NCBI RefSeq assembly: GCF_027587195.1
Contig: NZ_JAPDDP010000050.1
Coordinates: 1-52,934, forward strand
DNA from: Solirubrobacter phytolaccae
GTDB lineage: Bacteria; Actinomycetota; Thermoleophilia; Solirubrobacterales; Solirubrobacteraceae
Length of the DNA: 52,934 nucleotides
Direction of reading: 5' to 3'
In this document: in pieces, positions 36,101 through 43,273 of the stretch
Layout: the number at the start of each line of letters is the position of its first letter
Numbering within the stretch: the stretch's first letter is position 1
Made by a program: the position numbers and the translations under genes
Notes under the pieces: model-generated
Seen by the model: only the letters and a program-made list of their open reading frames with translations
Databases searched by the model: none
Told to the model about the DNA's origin: nothing

Positions 36101-36885
36101 CGGACGGTGAGTGGACGTTCGCCGTGAAGGCGATCGACGCCGCCGGCAACGAGGACGCGAGCCCGGCGACGCTGCAGTTCGCGATCGACACGACCCCGCC
36201 GGTCACCGTCATCGACGGCGTCACCCGCAAGGTGCTGGGCGCGGCGCGCACCGGCGCGGGGGCGAGTGCGAGCGGCGGCAGCGGGTCGACGGTCGCGCTC
36301 GGCGCCGACGGCAGCGCCGGCGTGAACGTGTCCTGCCCGCAGACCGGACCGGCCTGCAACGGCGCGGTCGGCCTGGCCACGCAGCCCGCGAGCGCGGCGC
36401 AGGCCCGTCCGGGCGTGCCGAGCAACGCGGTGACGCTCGCGCGCGCCGAGTTCAGCGCCCAGCCGGGGGAGACCGTCTCCGTCCGCCTGCCGCTGACCAT
36501 GACGGTGCGCAACACCGTCGAGCGCGTGGCGCGGATGGCCGTGTTCACCACGATCGACACCGGCAACGGGCGTCCCGTCCGCGGCAGCGACGTGGTGCTC
36601 ACGCCCGACCCGCGCACGGCGCGCCTGCTGGACGCCGGCCGCGAGGTCAGCGTCAAGGGCGGCAAGGTCAAGCTCCGGCTGGCCTGCCGCTCCGCCTGCA
36701 AGGGCACGGTCAAGCTCGCGACGGGCAAGGCCGTGAAGTTCAACGTCAAGCGCCGCGGAGCGGTGCTCATCCCGGTCTCCAAGACCACGAAGCGCGGCAA
36801 GGAGCTGTCCGTGCGGATCAACACCCGCTTGGCCCCGTCCAAGCGGCTCACGCTGACCCTCAGGGCACAGGAGGCCCGTCGATGA
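30109..36885 (+). CDS. giant exported beta-propeller/PKD/Ig-repeat protein
   Basis: 2258 residues from GTG 30109. The signal peptide is visible (RLIARAAVGLAAALAATTSA, cleavage near AQA-A). Residues about 30-815 and 905-1410 hold some 20 WD40/PD40-like strands such as SPDGRKLAFAG, SADGQFVVFRS and SRDGEWIAYTS, enough for several propellers. An Ig-like module lies between them (about 819-902), a PKD domain at about 1411-1495 (YYDWSFGDGQ), then a large Cys-containing beta domain (about 1500-1845), two Ig-like DAAGN modules (about 1860-2040) and a C-terminal sandwich with basic end (LRLACRSACKGTVKLATGKA). No enzyme motif is seen. It is the first gene of a four-gene operon and probably acts at the cell surface. 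Confidence 0.92.
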   Translation: MIHGRLIARAAVGLAAALAATTSAAQAAPPGLNGRIAYATSDIAINTVESDGTRGKTAFDRHTGGEGAPWSTLKLRAPVTSPDGRKLAFAGAFTCDGCQLETSRIGVIDADGHQGQPLVVANAAGPAAPVRGLANPAWSADGKTIVLEGFDGASGLFTVPATGGTLTKVSIPAAFEDPREPTFSPDGRLLAFSAEDAQNDRRVYVKNLENEQVTQLTTGGAHQGFPAFSPDSATVAYVNTPLAPGGGFGYAELAVRPLGGGAPDILWSNQVEQGRFVKGRPSFSPDGKHVVFSATRMGDPQGCAGDVMVVNTEGAASPRSIGCGGTTEVGSVDWGLRTAKGSTRLVSAIPGSDRESADASTADLQVAPGGRYADFSSAGTNLAAGVNDDNGKLDVFHRDLTTGETELVSADEDGGVPEGDSDLPFASADGQFVVFRSTARNVLAGFEGGATAVYRRDTLNNKTTLVSRFLRHATTGPSGDSRPLAISDTGRYVLFSSTGNDLLADQAEPFGDMDTDLFVWDDLLGQTTLVTAKVGGGASTGRPGRAFLSDDGRRVAFESTGTDLVPGFVDHNEGDASIFVADLDAKTTTLVDGALGSATDTSGDAGELQGIDADGEIVLFRSAASDVVDDFVDGNGAAPDVYVRRLVVPKAFLITGSSSTPTVAKLAADGSRVAFTAADQVWSRTLDNGAPTQPAVLVTRGSDPASGANGVSTLVDVSATGAYVLLQSDATDLTAPLRHHDELPSLYRVATSNWDAEPISALGDDANDKPIASESMSRDGEWIAYTSASTNLLASFQDGNGADGSDAYAWLARAAAESDPIAPTVTITTPEDDRLYREGDVVLADYECADEGPSGLKRCEGTVPSGQPIDTSTTGSFTFEVVATDNAGNEKRDTVDYRVAAPNKKAALASRAWSKAGDNLTSGNGSSHYPVYSADGRYLVFTSSATNLVESFIDANEHEDDVFRRDLVTGAVEVVSAGLPHASDDGRPRGANREAQTEPTANAVSADGRYVLFASEATDLVAGQDFPAGEQLYVRDMQTKTTKLVSHRETGLSGGDAEPHGYRFSRDGSTVVFSADAPALVPNDTNGASDVFAYSMATGAVTLVSVEHTGQFPGSGSSYVAAVSDNGRRVLFRSSARNLLPGEPLDSNVTHVYWRDLDTGTTKLVDHRWDDPSKPAGRDTSGEPQLSGDGRIVLFGGRAGDVIDGYAGHESELRQDQLFLRDVTTTGPAALVTNGANAAKTGTGGDLENARLSRDGKTVLWTSYSGTVIEDFVDQNDLPHTSPEPDLFTRRFDGATPAGPAALATYDLKPNHGVRFPIQIRGLSDDARFVVAFIPTRQCDCERRTDDLRRLDIKRNKFTDVITAADDDLELFAASADAKRIAVMTEAENILPGFRDGNARNSTDVFTWYDAPPVVVADARVTGSLKLEFDGSDSTDSDGTVDYYDWSFGDGQTGSGEVVEHTYPDEDNYPVKLTIEDDAGNEVVHTFEVVAIKGVLTTGAEPIDFIGIDKHLRCSIRRGIPLLAQGGGACGTFVAVGGKTYGPPELIDGVETYTPVSQERTEDGDVATLVTTVALGDSGVRVKQTDRYQAGKAFYRTDVELLNAGDAAQAATVYVAARCAIGEETGRRSLHDAGTSMAGCDGAHDGRTLAAWLPLSPNARRDSASATAVFGRIAAGQPLADTCACGSQPDPGTAIGWGVEVPGKGQARVGSLAAFGPDGSIPLTLALKADKGEVQPLDENAFTVTLRNPNAGERPVDTLLVEHEAAWDPTPGTTTGMTTADPTVNGDTASWKDLKVAGHGTGELRFGVTHRSGQRVAVTQVTPRGGDFADLASTSLADLVPAKASVTARQNDGAKPNTAITSGPTGMTTSRDPAFKLEASKELVTYECRFGDAAWAPCEGNPHTPGPLADGPYVLEARAVDAIGADETPAKRTFVVDTAPPSTSISSGPKGTINDNRPGFFFGSSEAGARFECRLEGPGRSGAWFACEAPTYRPSALADGEWTFAVKAIDAAGNEDASPATLQFAIDTTPPVTVIDGVTRKVLGAARTGAGASASGGSGSTVALGADGSAGVNVSCPQTGPACNGAVGLATQPASAAQARPGVPSNAVTLARAEFSAQPGETVSVRLPLTMTVRNTVERVARMAVFTTIDTGNGRPVRGSDVVLTPDPRTARLLDAGREVSVKGGKVKLRLACRSACKGTVKLATGKAVKFNVKRRGAVLIPVSKTTKRGKELSVRINTRLAPSKRLTLTLRAQEARR

Positions 36886-39800
36886 CCCGTCTCGCAGTGC
36901 TCGTACTCACGAGCATCGCCCTGCTGCTCGGCCTCACCTCCGCGGCGTCTGCCGCGGGCGTGACGATCACCGACGGCCCCGAGGGCCTGACCAATGACGC
37001 GACCCCCGCGTTCGCCTTCACGTCCGCCGACGCGACCGAGTGCCGGCTCGACACCGGCCCGTGGCTCGACTGCACGGAGCAGTACGTGGTGCCCACGCTG
37101 ACCGACGGCGGCCACATCTTCGTGGTCCGCACGAAGGACCGCGCGGCCAACGCGATCCGCTCGTTCACCGTCGACACCGTCGCGCCGACTCTCGAGCTGG
37201 ACTCCAGCGAGCTGGTGGCGACGGACACGCGGGCGACGGTGAGCTTCACCGCCGAACCCGGCGCGAGCACGGTGTGCGCGATCGACGGCGAGGACGGCGA
37301 CGAGTGCGCGACGCCGTTCACGACGTCCGACCTCAAGAACGGCCATCACTCGATCACGGTGATCGCCGTCGACGACGCCGGCAACCGCAGCGTCGCGTCC
37401 AAGCTCGTGCGCGTCGAGGCGAGCCCGCCCGAGACGACGCTCGAGGGCATCACGGGCCAGACCAAGGAGCGCACGCCCAAGTACGCGCTCGCCTCCAGCC
37501 GCGCGCGCTCGACGTTCGAGTGCAAGGTCGACGACGGCGCCTGGGCCACGTGCGAGGCGGCGTGGACGACGCCCGAGCTCGCGGCCGGCAAGCACACGCT
37601 GCAGGCCCGCGCGACGGACGCCGCCGGCAACCTCGACGCGTCGCCGGCGCTCGTCGAGGTCGAGGTCAAGGACTGCGTCGACAAGCTCACGATCGGTGTG
37701 CTCGAGGCGGTCGGCGACTGCTTCGCCAAGAACGCCGACGGCTACTACCAGGCCGAGGGCGCCGTGAAGCTCAACGGCATCACGATCAACGCGCTCGCCG
37801 GCCGCCCGCTCGTGTTCGACCCGGCCAAGCGCAAGGTCTCGCTCGGCAAGATCCAGCTGCGGATCGCCGGCATCGTCCTCTACCAGGGCCAGCTCGAGTA
37901 CACGGTGCCCGAGGGCGACAAGGTCACGCTGGCCAAGTTCGACCTCGCCACGCACTCGCGCACGGACGCGCCGACCCAGGACGGGGAGGACACCGAGGGC
38001 GCGCTGGATCTGCAGGGCGACGACGGCGCCAACGTCCAGGGCTTCGACCTCAAGGGCTCCGCGAAGCTCGAGCTGCTCAAGGGCGGCAAGGCGCTGCTGA
38101 GCGCGAACATCGAGCTGCCGAAGGTGTTCACGGACGCCGAGGGCAAGGGCCTGACGGGCGCGATCCAGGTCGCCTCCGACAACACACGCGGCGTCCACAT
38201 CCAGGGCATCCAGGTCGACGCGCCGCTCGCCTTCATGGGCAAGGTCGAGGTCCACAAGCTGCACCTGAGCTTCAACGGCGAGCGCAACGGCGACGCCACC
38301 GCGACCTGCAACGCGGAGTCGCCCGGCCTGCGCTGGGACGGCGGCGCGGAGAAGATCGTGCTGCCGACCAAGGACAAGCTCACGGTCGAGTCGGTCGGCA
38401 TGGGCTTCGCCGACGGCGCGTTCAGCTACGCCAAGGGCACGCTGAACTGGCCGTCGCCGGGCAAGTCGATCGGCGGCGGCATCCGCGTGCAGAAGATCTC
38501 GATCTCCGTCTGCGCGGGGGATCCGTTCAAGGCCGAGGGGCGGATCGCCCTGACGGCGATGCCCGACGACGCGGGCAACCCGCGGCTGACGATCCCGAAC
38601 GCCGGCCTGCTGTTCACCGGCGGCGATCCGTGGACGCTGCGGGCGGAGGCGCCGACCGCGGTGCTCAAGCTCGACCGCGACTACACCTTCAGCGACGTCT
38701 TCGTCCAGTACGCGTCCAACGGCGCGATCGACTTCGGCGCGCGCCTGAAGTTCGCGCTCGGCCTGAAGGGCTCGGTGCCGATCGGCACGCTCGACGCCTC
38801 CGTCACCATCGACGCCGGCATCAAGGGCTGGATCCAGGGCAGCGCCTTCAACGCCGACATCGACGCCGAGGGCTGCTTCGCCGGCAAGTTCACCGTCGCC
38901 GACGCGCTCCCGGTCAACATCCCCAAGGGCCTGTGCCCGGGCGTCACCGGCGTCGTGTCCAGCAAGGGCATCGCGCTGTGCGGCAACCTCGAGCTCGACG
39001 GCAAGAAGCTCGGTGGCGTGGGCGCCGGCTACGAGTGGGGCGGCGACCTGAAGTTCATGGCCGGCACCTGCGACGTGGCCCGCTGGCGCGCGCAGCGTCC
39101 GCAGGCCAGCGCCGCCGCGCCGGGCGCGAAGTCCGTCGAGTTGCCAAAGGGCGCGCGCGGCGTGCTGGTTGCCGTCCGCGGCATCGGCGCGGCGCCGGAG
39201 CTCGAGCTGCGCGGGCCCGGCGGGACGGTCGTGCGCACTGCGCGCGACACGAACGAGGTCGTCAAGACCAAGGCCGGGATCGCGTTCGCCAACCGCGGCG
39301 AGAAGACCACCTACGTCGTGCTGGCCGCGCCGCGCGGTGGCCGCTGGACGGTCAAGCCGCTCGGCGAGACCGCGATCGCCGAGGTCAAGACCGCGGGCAT
39401 GCGCCCGGCGCCGGCCGTCACCGCGAAGGTCGCGGGCAAGGCGCTGCGCTACCGGATCAAGCGCGCGACCGGCCAGAAGGTGACCTTCCTCGAGGAGGGC
39501 CGCGGCGTCTCGCGCACGATCGGCGCCGTGAGCACGGGCGGGCGCGGGCAGCTGCGCTTCGCCCCGGCCGACGGGCCCGGTGGCCGCCGCAAGGTCGTCG
39601 CGCTCGTCGAGCAGGACGGCCTGCCGCGCAAGCGCGTGACCGTGGCGACCTTCAAGGCGCCGCCGCGCACGAAGCCGGGCAAGCCGGCGAAGCTGCAGGT
39701 GTCGGGGGCCGGCGCGCGCGCCAGCCGCGCGACGCCGCTGACCATCAAGTGGGGCGCCGCCAAGCGCGCCGCCCGCTACGGGGTGACCGTCGAGCTGCGT

Positions 39801-39962
39801 GACGGCCGCCGCCTGTTCTTCCTGCGTGACGCGGATGAGCGCGTCGTGCGCATCCCCGGAGCCGACCGCGCCGAGCTGGTCGACGTCCGGGTGGTGGGGC
39901 TGCGTGCCGACAACGGCGCCGGCCCGGCCGCGACCGCCAACACGACCAACAAGAGGGACTAA
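36882..39962 (+). CDS. exported Ig-repeat protein, core-domain paralogue A
   Basis: 1026 residues. ATG 36882 overlaps the previous stop; a signal peptide follows (MTRLAVLVLTSIALLLGLTS, cleavage near ASA-A). Three Ig-like modules (about 27-98, 100-180, 183-262) have the TPxFxF...FEC...W..C...AxDAAGN pattern. The shared core (about 264-730) opens with CVDKLTIGVLEAVGDCFAKN, VKLNGITINALAGRPLVFD and LRIAGIVLYQGQLEYTVPEG, and closes with AGTCDVARWRAQRP. A beta-sandwich (about 745-925) and a fibronectin-III-like end (PGKPAKLQVSG onwards) follow. Function unknown. The body between is all beta strands, as in a solenoid or large barrel. Confidence 0.9.
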   Translation: MTRLAVLVLTSIALLLGLTSAASAAGVTITDGPEGLTNDATPAFAFTSADATECRLDTGPWLDCTEQYVVPTLTDGGHIFVVRTKDRAANAIRSFTVDTVAPTLELDSSELVATDTRATVSFTAEPGASTVCAIDGEDGDECATPFTTSDLKNGHHSITVIAVDDAGNRSVASKLVRVEASPPETTLEGITGQTKERTPKYALASSRARSTFECKVDDGAWATCEAAWTTPELAAGKHTLQARATDAAGNLDASPALVEVEVKDCVDKLTIGVLEAVGDCFAKNADGYYQAEGAVKLNGITINALAGRPLVFDPAKRKVSLGKIQLRIAGIVLYQGQLEYTVPEGDKVTLAKFDLATHSRTDAPTQDGEDTEGALDLQGDDGANVQGFDLKGSAKLELLKGGKALLSANIELPKVFTDAEGKGLTGAIQVASDNTRGVHIQGIQVDAPLAFMGKVEVHKLHLSFNGERNGDATATCNAESPGLRWDGGAEKIVLPTKDKLTVESVGMGFADGAFSYAKGTLNWPSPGKSIGGGIRVQKISISVCAGDPFKAEGRIALTAMPDDAGNPRLTIPNAGLLFTGGDPWTLRAEAPTAVLKLDRDYTFSDVFVQYASNGAIDFGARLKFALGLKGSVPIGTLDASVTIDAGIKGWIQGSAFNADIDAEGCFAGKFTVADALPVNIPKGLCPGVTGVVSSKGIALCGNLELDGKKLGGVGAGYEWGGDLKFMAGTCDVARWRAQRPQASAAAPGAKSVELPKGARGVLVAVRGIGAAPELELRGPGGTVVRTARDTNEVVKTKAGIAFANRGEKTTYVVLAAPRGGRWTVKPLGETAIAEVKTAGMRPAPAVTAKVAGKALRYRIKRATGQKVTFLEEGRGVSRTIGAVSTGGRGQLRFAPADGPGGRRKVVALVEQDGLPRKRVTVATFKAPPRTKPGKPAKLQVSGAGARASRATPLTIKWGAAKRAARYGVTVELRDGRRLFFLRDADERVVRIPGADRAELVDVRVVGLRADNGAGPAATANTTNKRD

Positions 39963-39967
39963 GACCG

Positions 39968-42900
39968 ATGCAAGGACGCATCCTCCGCCGCCTCGTGGCG
40001 GCGACCGCGGCCATGCTCCTGGCGAGCGCGGCACCCGCGCTCGCCCAGGGCACGACCGTTGACGGCGGGCCGACCGGCACGACCACCGACGCCACGCCGA
40101 CCTTCACCTTCACGGGTGAGGCGGGCGCTTCCTTCGACTGCCGGATCGACCCGCCCGGCGCGTGGAAGCCGTGCACGTCGCCCTACAGCGTCGCGCTGAC
40201 CGACGGCTCCTACACGTTCTCCGTGCGGGCCACGGACGCGGCCGGCAACGTCGAGTCCAGCCCGCCGTCGCGCGCGTTCACCGTCGACACCGCGGCGATC
40301 GAGACCGTGCTCGAGGCCGGGCCCGAGGGCCTCTCCAACGACGCGACGCCGTCGTTCACGTTCAGCTCTCCGGCCACCGGCGCGATGTTCGAGTGCCTCA
40401 TCGAAGGCGCCGGCAGCCCGCTGCCGGCGTGGGCCGACTGCTCGGCGCCGTTCAAGACGCCGAAGCTGCGCTCCGGTGCCTACACGTTCAAGGTGCGCGC
40501 GAAGAACACGAAGGGCGTCAAGGACGCGACGCCCGAGCAGCGCCAGTTCACGGTCGACGCCGACCCGCCGGAGACCACGATCGCCGACGGCCCGGCCGAC
40601 GGCTCCAAGTCCGTCCTGCGCACGCCGACGTTCACGGCGACCGCGTCCGAGCCGGGCTCGACCTTCGAGTGCCGCCTCGACAACAAGGCCAAGGAGGGCG
40701 TCGACACCGTCGCCTGGCAGCCGTGCGCGGCGGCGTGGAAGCTCGCCGAGCTCGAGGGTGGCCAGCACACCGTCGAGATGCGCGCGATCGACGCGGCCGG
40801 CAACACGGACCCGTCACCCGCCAAGCGCACGTGGACCGTCCTGGTCTGCGACACCGAGGTGCGCTTCGGCCTGATCGAGGCGCTCGGCGACTGCCTGGCG
40901 AACGTCGGCACGAGCGACGCGCCGGTGTGGGAATCCACGCAGCCGGTCAAGGTCAACGGCCTGCGCCTGCCGGTCGTCGGCGGCTCGAAGATCGTCCTCA
41001 CCGGCCCGACGCCCGAGCGCAAGGGCGGCGCGCTGGCGGTCGAGGACATCAAGATCGAGATCGCCGGCATCAAGCTCTACGAGGGCGGCTTCTCGTGGGA
41101 CCTGCCCGAGGGCGGGGCCGGCGAGGAGAAGGAGTTCAAGAAGATCGACCTCTCCGGCATGGGGCAGAAGCTCTTCGGCATGAAGGTCGAGGGCTTCGCC
41201 GCCCTGCGCCTGCGCCGGCCGGCCAACGCCGGTGGCGCGTACAAGACGGTGTTCGCGCTGCACGTCGCGCTGCCCGAGGTCTTCAAGTCGGGCCCGGACG
41301 GCGGCGCCGGCGGCGTCACCGGTGACGTCTCGATCAACATCGACAACGAGGGCGTCCACCTCGACGGCCTCAAGATCCAGGTCACCAACGCCTACATCGG
41401 CAAGCTCGGCGTGAAGATGGTCTGCCTGAGCTTCGCCGCGGCTGGCTCCTCGGCCGTCGCGCCGTGCACCGCACCGTCGATCGGCCCGGGCAAGCCGCAG
41501 CCGTACATCGAGTGCCGCTCGGACAACACGGCCGACCGCTGGGACGGTGCGATCGCGATCGTCCTGCCGACCGCCTCCAAGACCGAGCTCGGCCTCTGGG
41601 GCGGCCTCCGCGGCGGCAAGCTCTCGCACGCGGGCGCCTACGTGGACCGGCTCGGCACGACCGTGCCGCTCGCGCCCGGCGTCTTCCTCGACAGCGTGCG
41701 CCTCGGCGTCTGCCTCGATCCGCCGCCGTTCCGCGTCAAGGGCGGCGCGGCCGTGGCCTTCGGCCCGTCCGTCGCCGGCAAGTCCGCCGTGCGCCTGGAC
41801 GGTGACCTGTACTACTCCGACGCCTACGGCAACGAGCCGTGGGTGATCCGCGCCGACGGCCGCCTGTCGCTGTTCGACAAGCAGGTCGCGTCCGCGTTCT
41901 TCCAGTACCAGGGCACGGGCATGATCGACTTCGGCTTCGAGGCCGAGCTGCGCTTCGGCCCCGCCCACATCGGCGGCGGCGTGAGCGGCTGGATCGAGAC
42001 CAAGAGCCCGTCGCGCTTCAACGTCCAGGGCCACGTCGAGGTGTGCGTGGACAACCTCGCGTGCGCCGAGGGCAAGGCCGTGTTCTCCACGATCGGCGCC
42101 GCGGGCTGCATCAGCGTCTCGATCGTGAAGATCCCGATGCTCGTCAAGAACGACAACTGGAAGTGGTACGCGCCCTGGCGCATGCACTGGGAGATGGTCC
42201 CGATCAAGGTCAACGGTGGCGCGGGCTACACGTGGCAGACCAAGAACCTGGACCTGATGATCGCCTCGTGCTCGATCGGCAAGTGGATCCTCGCGCGGCC
42301 GTCGCAGGTGGGCGGGGACATGCTGCTCGTCCGGGTGCCGGGCGACATGCCGGCCTTCACCGTGCGCCTGCACGGCAAGGATGCGCCGCCGAAGGTCGAC
42401 CTCGTCGGCCCGGACGGCCGCCGGATCGCGATGACCGACGCCGAGAACGGCGCGCTCGTCGACGGCTCGCACATGATCGCCACCAACCCTGAGGACAACT
42501 CGACCTCGATCATGGTCGCGAACCCGGGCGCGGGTGAGTGGAAGATCGAGCCGCACGCGGACTCGAGCGCGATCACCGGCGTCGACCGCGCCTACGCCGA
42601 GCCGGAGCCGACCCTCGGCGGCGGCGTCGGCGGCAAGGGCTACAAGCGCACGCTCGGCTACGCCTACGCGCCGAACCCGGGCCAGACGATCACGTTCGTC
42701 GAGCGCGGCCCGCGCACCACCAAGGTGCTCGGCACCGCCAAGGCCGGTCGCTGCAAGGCGCAGCCGGGCGGCGTCGACAGCGACCGCACGGTCGCCTGCG
42801 GCCAGCTGAAGTTCACCCCGGGCCGCGGCCCGGCGGGCAAGCGCGAGATCGTCGCCGTGATCGAGCAGGACGGCCGCCCGCGCGATCAGAAGGTGATCGC

Positions 42901-43273
42901 CACCTACACGGCGCCCAAGGACCGTCTGCCCGGCCGTCCGCGGCTGCTGCGCGCGCGGCGCTCCGGCTCCAACGTGCTGGTGCGCTGGGCGGCCGTGCCC
43001 GGCGCCAACGGCTACACCGCGACGGTGACGACGAGCGACGGGCGCAAGCTCTCGTTCGCGCCCGCCAACGCCAAGGCGCCGATCCGCGTCAGCGGCGTCG
43101 GCCGGGACACGACGGTGCGCGTGCAGCTGCGCGCGACCCGCATGGACGGCGCGGTCGGCAAGGCGTCGAAGCTGCGCGTGAAGGCCACGCGCCGCGCCAA
43201 CGTCGCGCCCGCCAAGGCCAAGCCGCTCAACTCCAAGCCCACGAAGAAGAACAAGAAGGGAGGCCGTCGATGA
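39968..43273 (+). CDS. exported Ig-repeat protein, core-domain paralogue B
   Basis: 1101 residues, starting 5 bases after the previous stop. Signal peptide (RRLVAATAAMLLASAAPALA-Q). Three Ig-like modules (about 30-105, 108-198, 200-293) are followed by the shared core (about 294-777). The core opens with CDTEVRFGLIEALGDCLANV, VKVNGLRLPVVGGSKIVL and IEIAGIKLYEGGFSWDLPEG, and closes with IASCSIGKWILARP. A beta-sandwich and fibronectin-III-like end (RPRLLRARRSGSNVLVRWAA) complete it; the last residues are very Lys/Arg-rich (PTKKNKKGGRR). The same order as paralogue A indicates gene duplication. No catalytic motif is seen. Confidence 0.9.
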   Translation: MQGRILRRLVAATAAMLLASAAPALAQGTTVDGGPTGTTTDATPTFTFTGEAGASFDCRIDPPGAWKPCTSPYSVALTDGSYTFSVRATDAAGNVESSPPSRAFTVDTAAIETVLEAGPEGLSNDATPSFTFSSPATGAMFECLIEGAGSPLPAWADCSAPFKTPKLRSGAYTFKVRAKNTKGVKDATPEQRQFTVDADPPETTIADGPADGSKSVLRTPTFTATASEPGSTFECRLDNKAKEGVDTVAWQPCAAAWKLAELEGGQHTVEMRAIDAAGNTDPSPAKRTWTVLVCDTEVRFGLIEALGDCLANVGTSDAPVWESTQPVKVNGLRLPVVGGSKIVLTGPTPERKGGALAVEDIKIEIAGIKLYEGGFSWDLPEGGAGEEKEFKKIDLSGMGQKLFGMKVEGFAALRLRRPANAGGAYKTVFALHVALPEVFKSGPDGGAGGVTGDVSINIDNEGVHLDGLKIQVTNAYIGKLGVKMVCLSFAAAGSSAVAPCTAPSIGPGKPQPYIECRSDNTADRWDGAIAIVLPTASKTELGLWGGLRGGKLSHAGAYVDRLGTTVPLAPGVFLDSVRLGVCLDPPPFRVKGGAAVAFGPSVAGKSAVRLDGDLYYSDAYGNEPWVIRADGRLSLFDKQVASAFFQYQGTGMIDFGFEAELRFGPAHIGGGVSGWIETKSPSRFNVQGHVEVCVDNLACAEGKAVFSTIGAAGCISVSIVKIPMLVKNDNWKWYAPWRMHWEMVPIKVNGGAGYTWQTKNLDLMIASCSIGKWILARPSQVGGDMLLVRVPGDMPAFTVRLHGKDAPPKVDLVGPDGRRIAMTDAENGALVDGSHMIATNPEDNSTSIMVANPGAGEWKIEPHADSSAITGVDRAYAEPEPTLGGGVGGKGYKRTLGYAYAPNPGQTITFVERGPRTTKVLGTAKAGRCKAQPGGVDSDRTVACGQLKFTPGRGPAGKREIVAVIEQDGRPRDQKVIATYTAPKDRLPGRPRLLRARRSGSNVLVRWAAVPGANGYTATVTTSDGRKLSFAPANAKAPIRVSGVGRDTTVRVQLRATRMDGAVGKASKLRVKATRRANVAPAKAKPLNSKPTKKNKKGGRR

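Noticed and set aside
36081-40034. Long minus-strand open frame opposite paralogue A
   Set aside because: Shadow frame with repetitive Arg/Leu/Asp composition; no domain pattern, no start site, and it covers three plus-strand gene parts.
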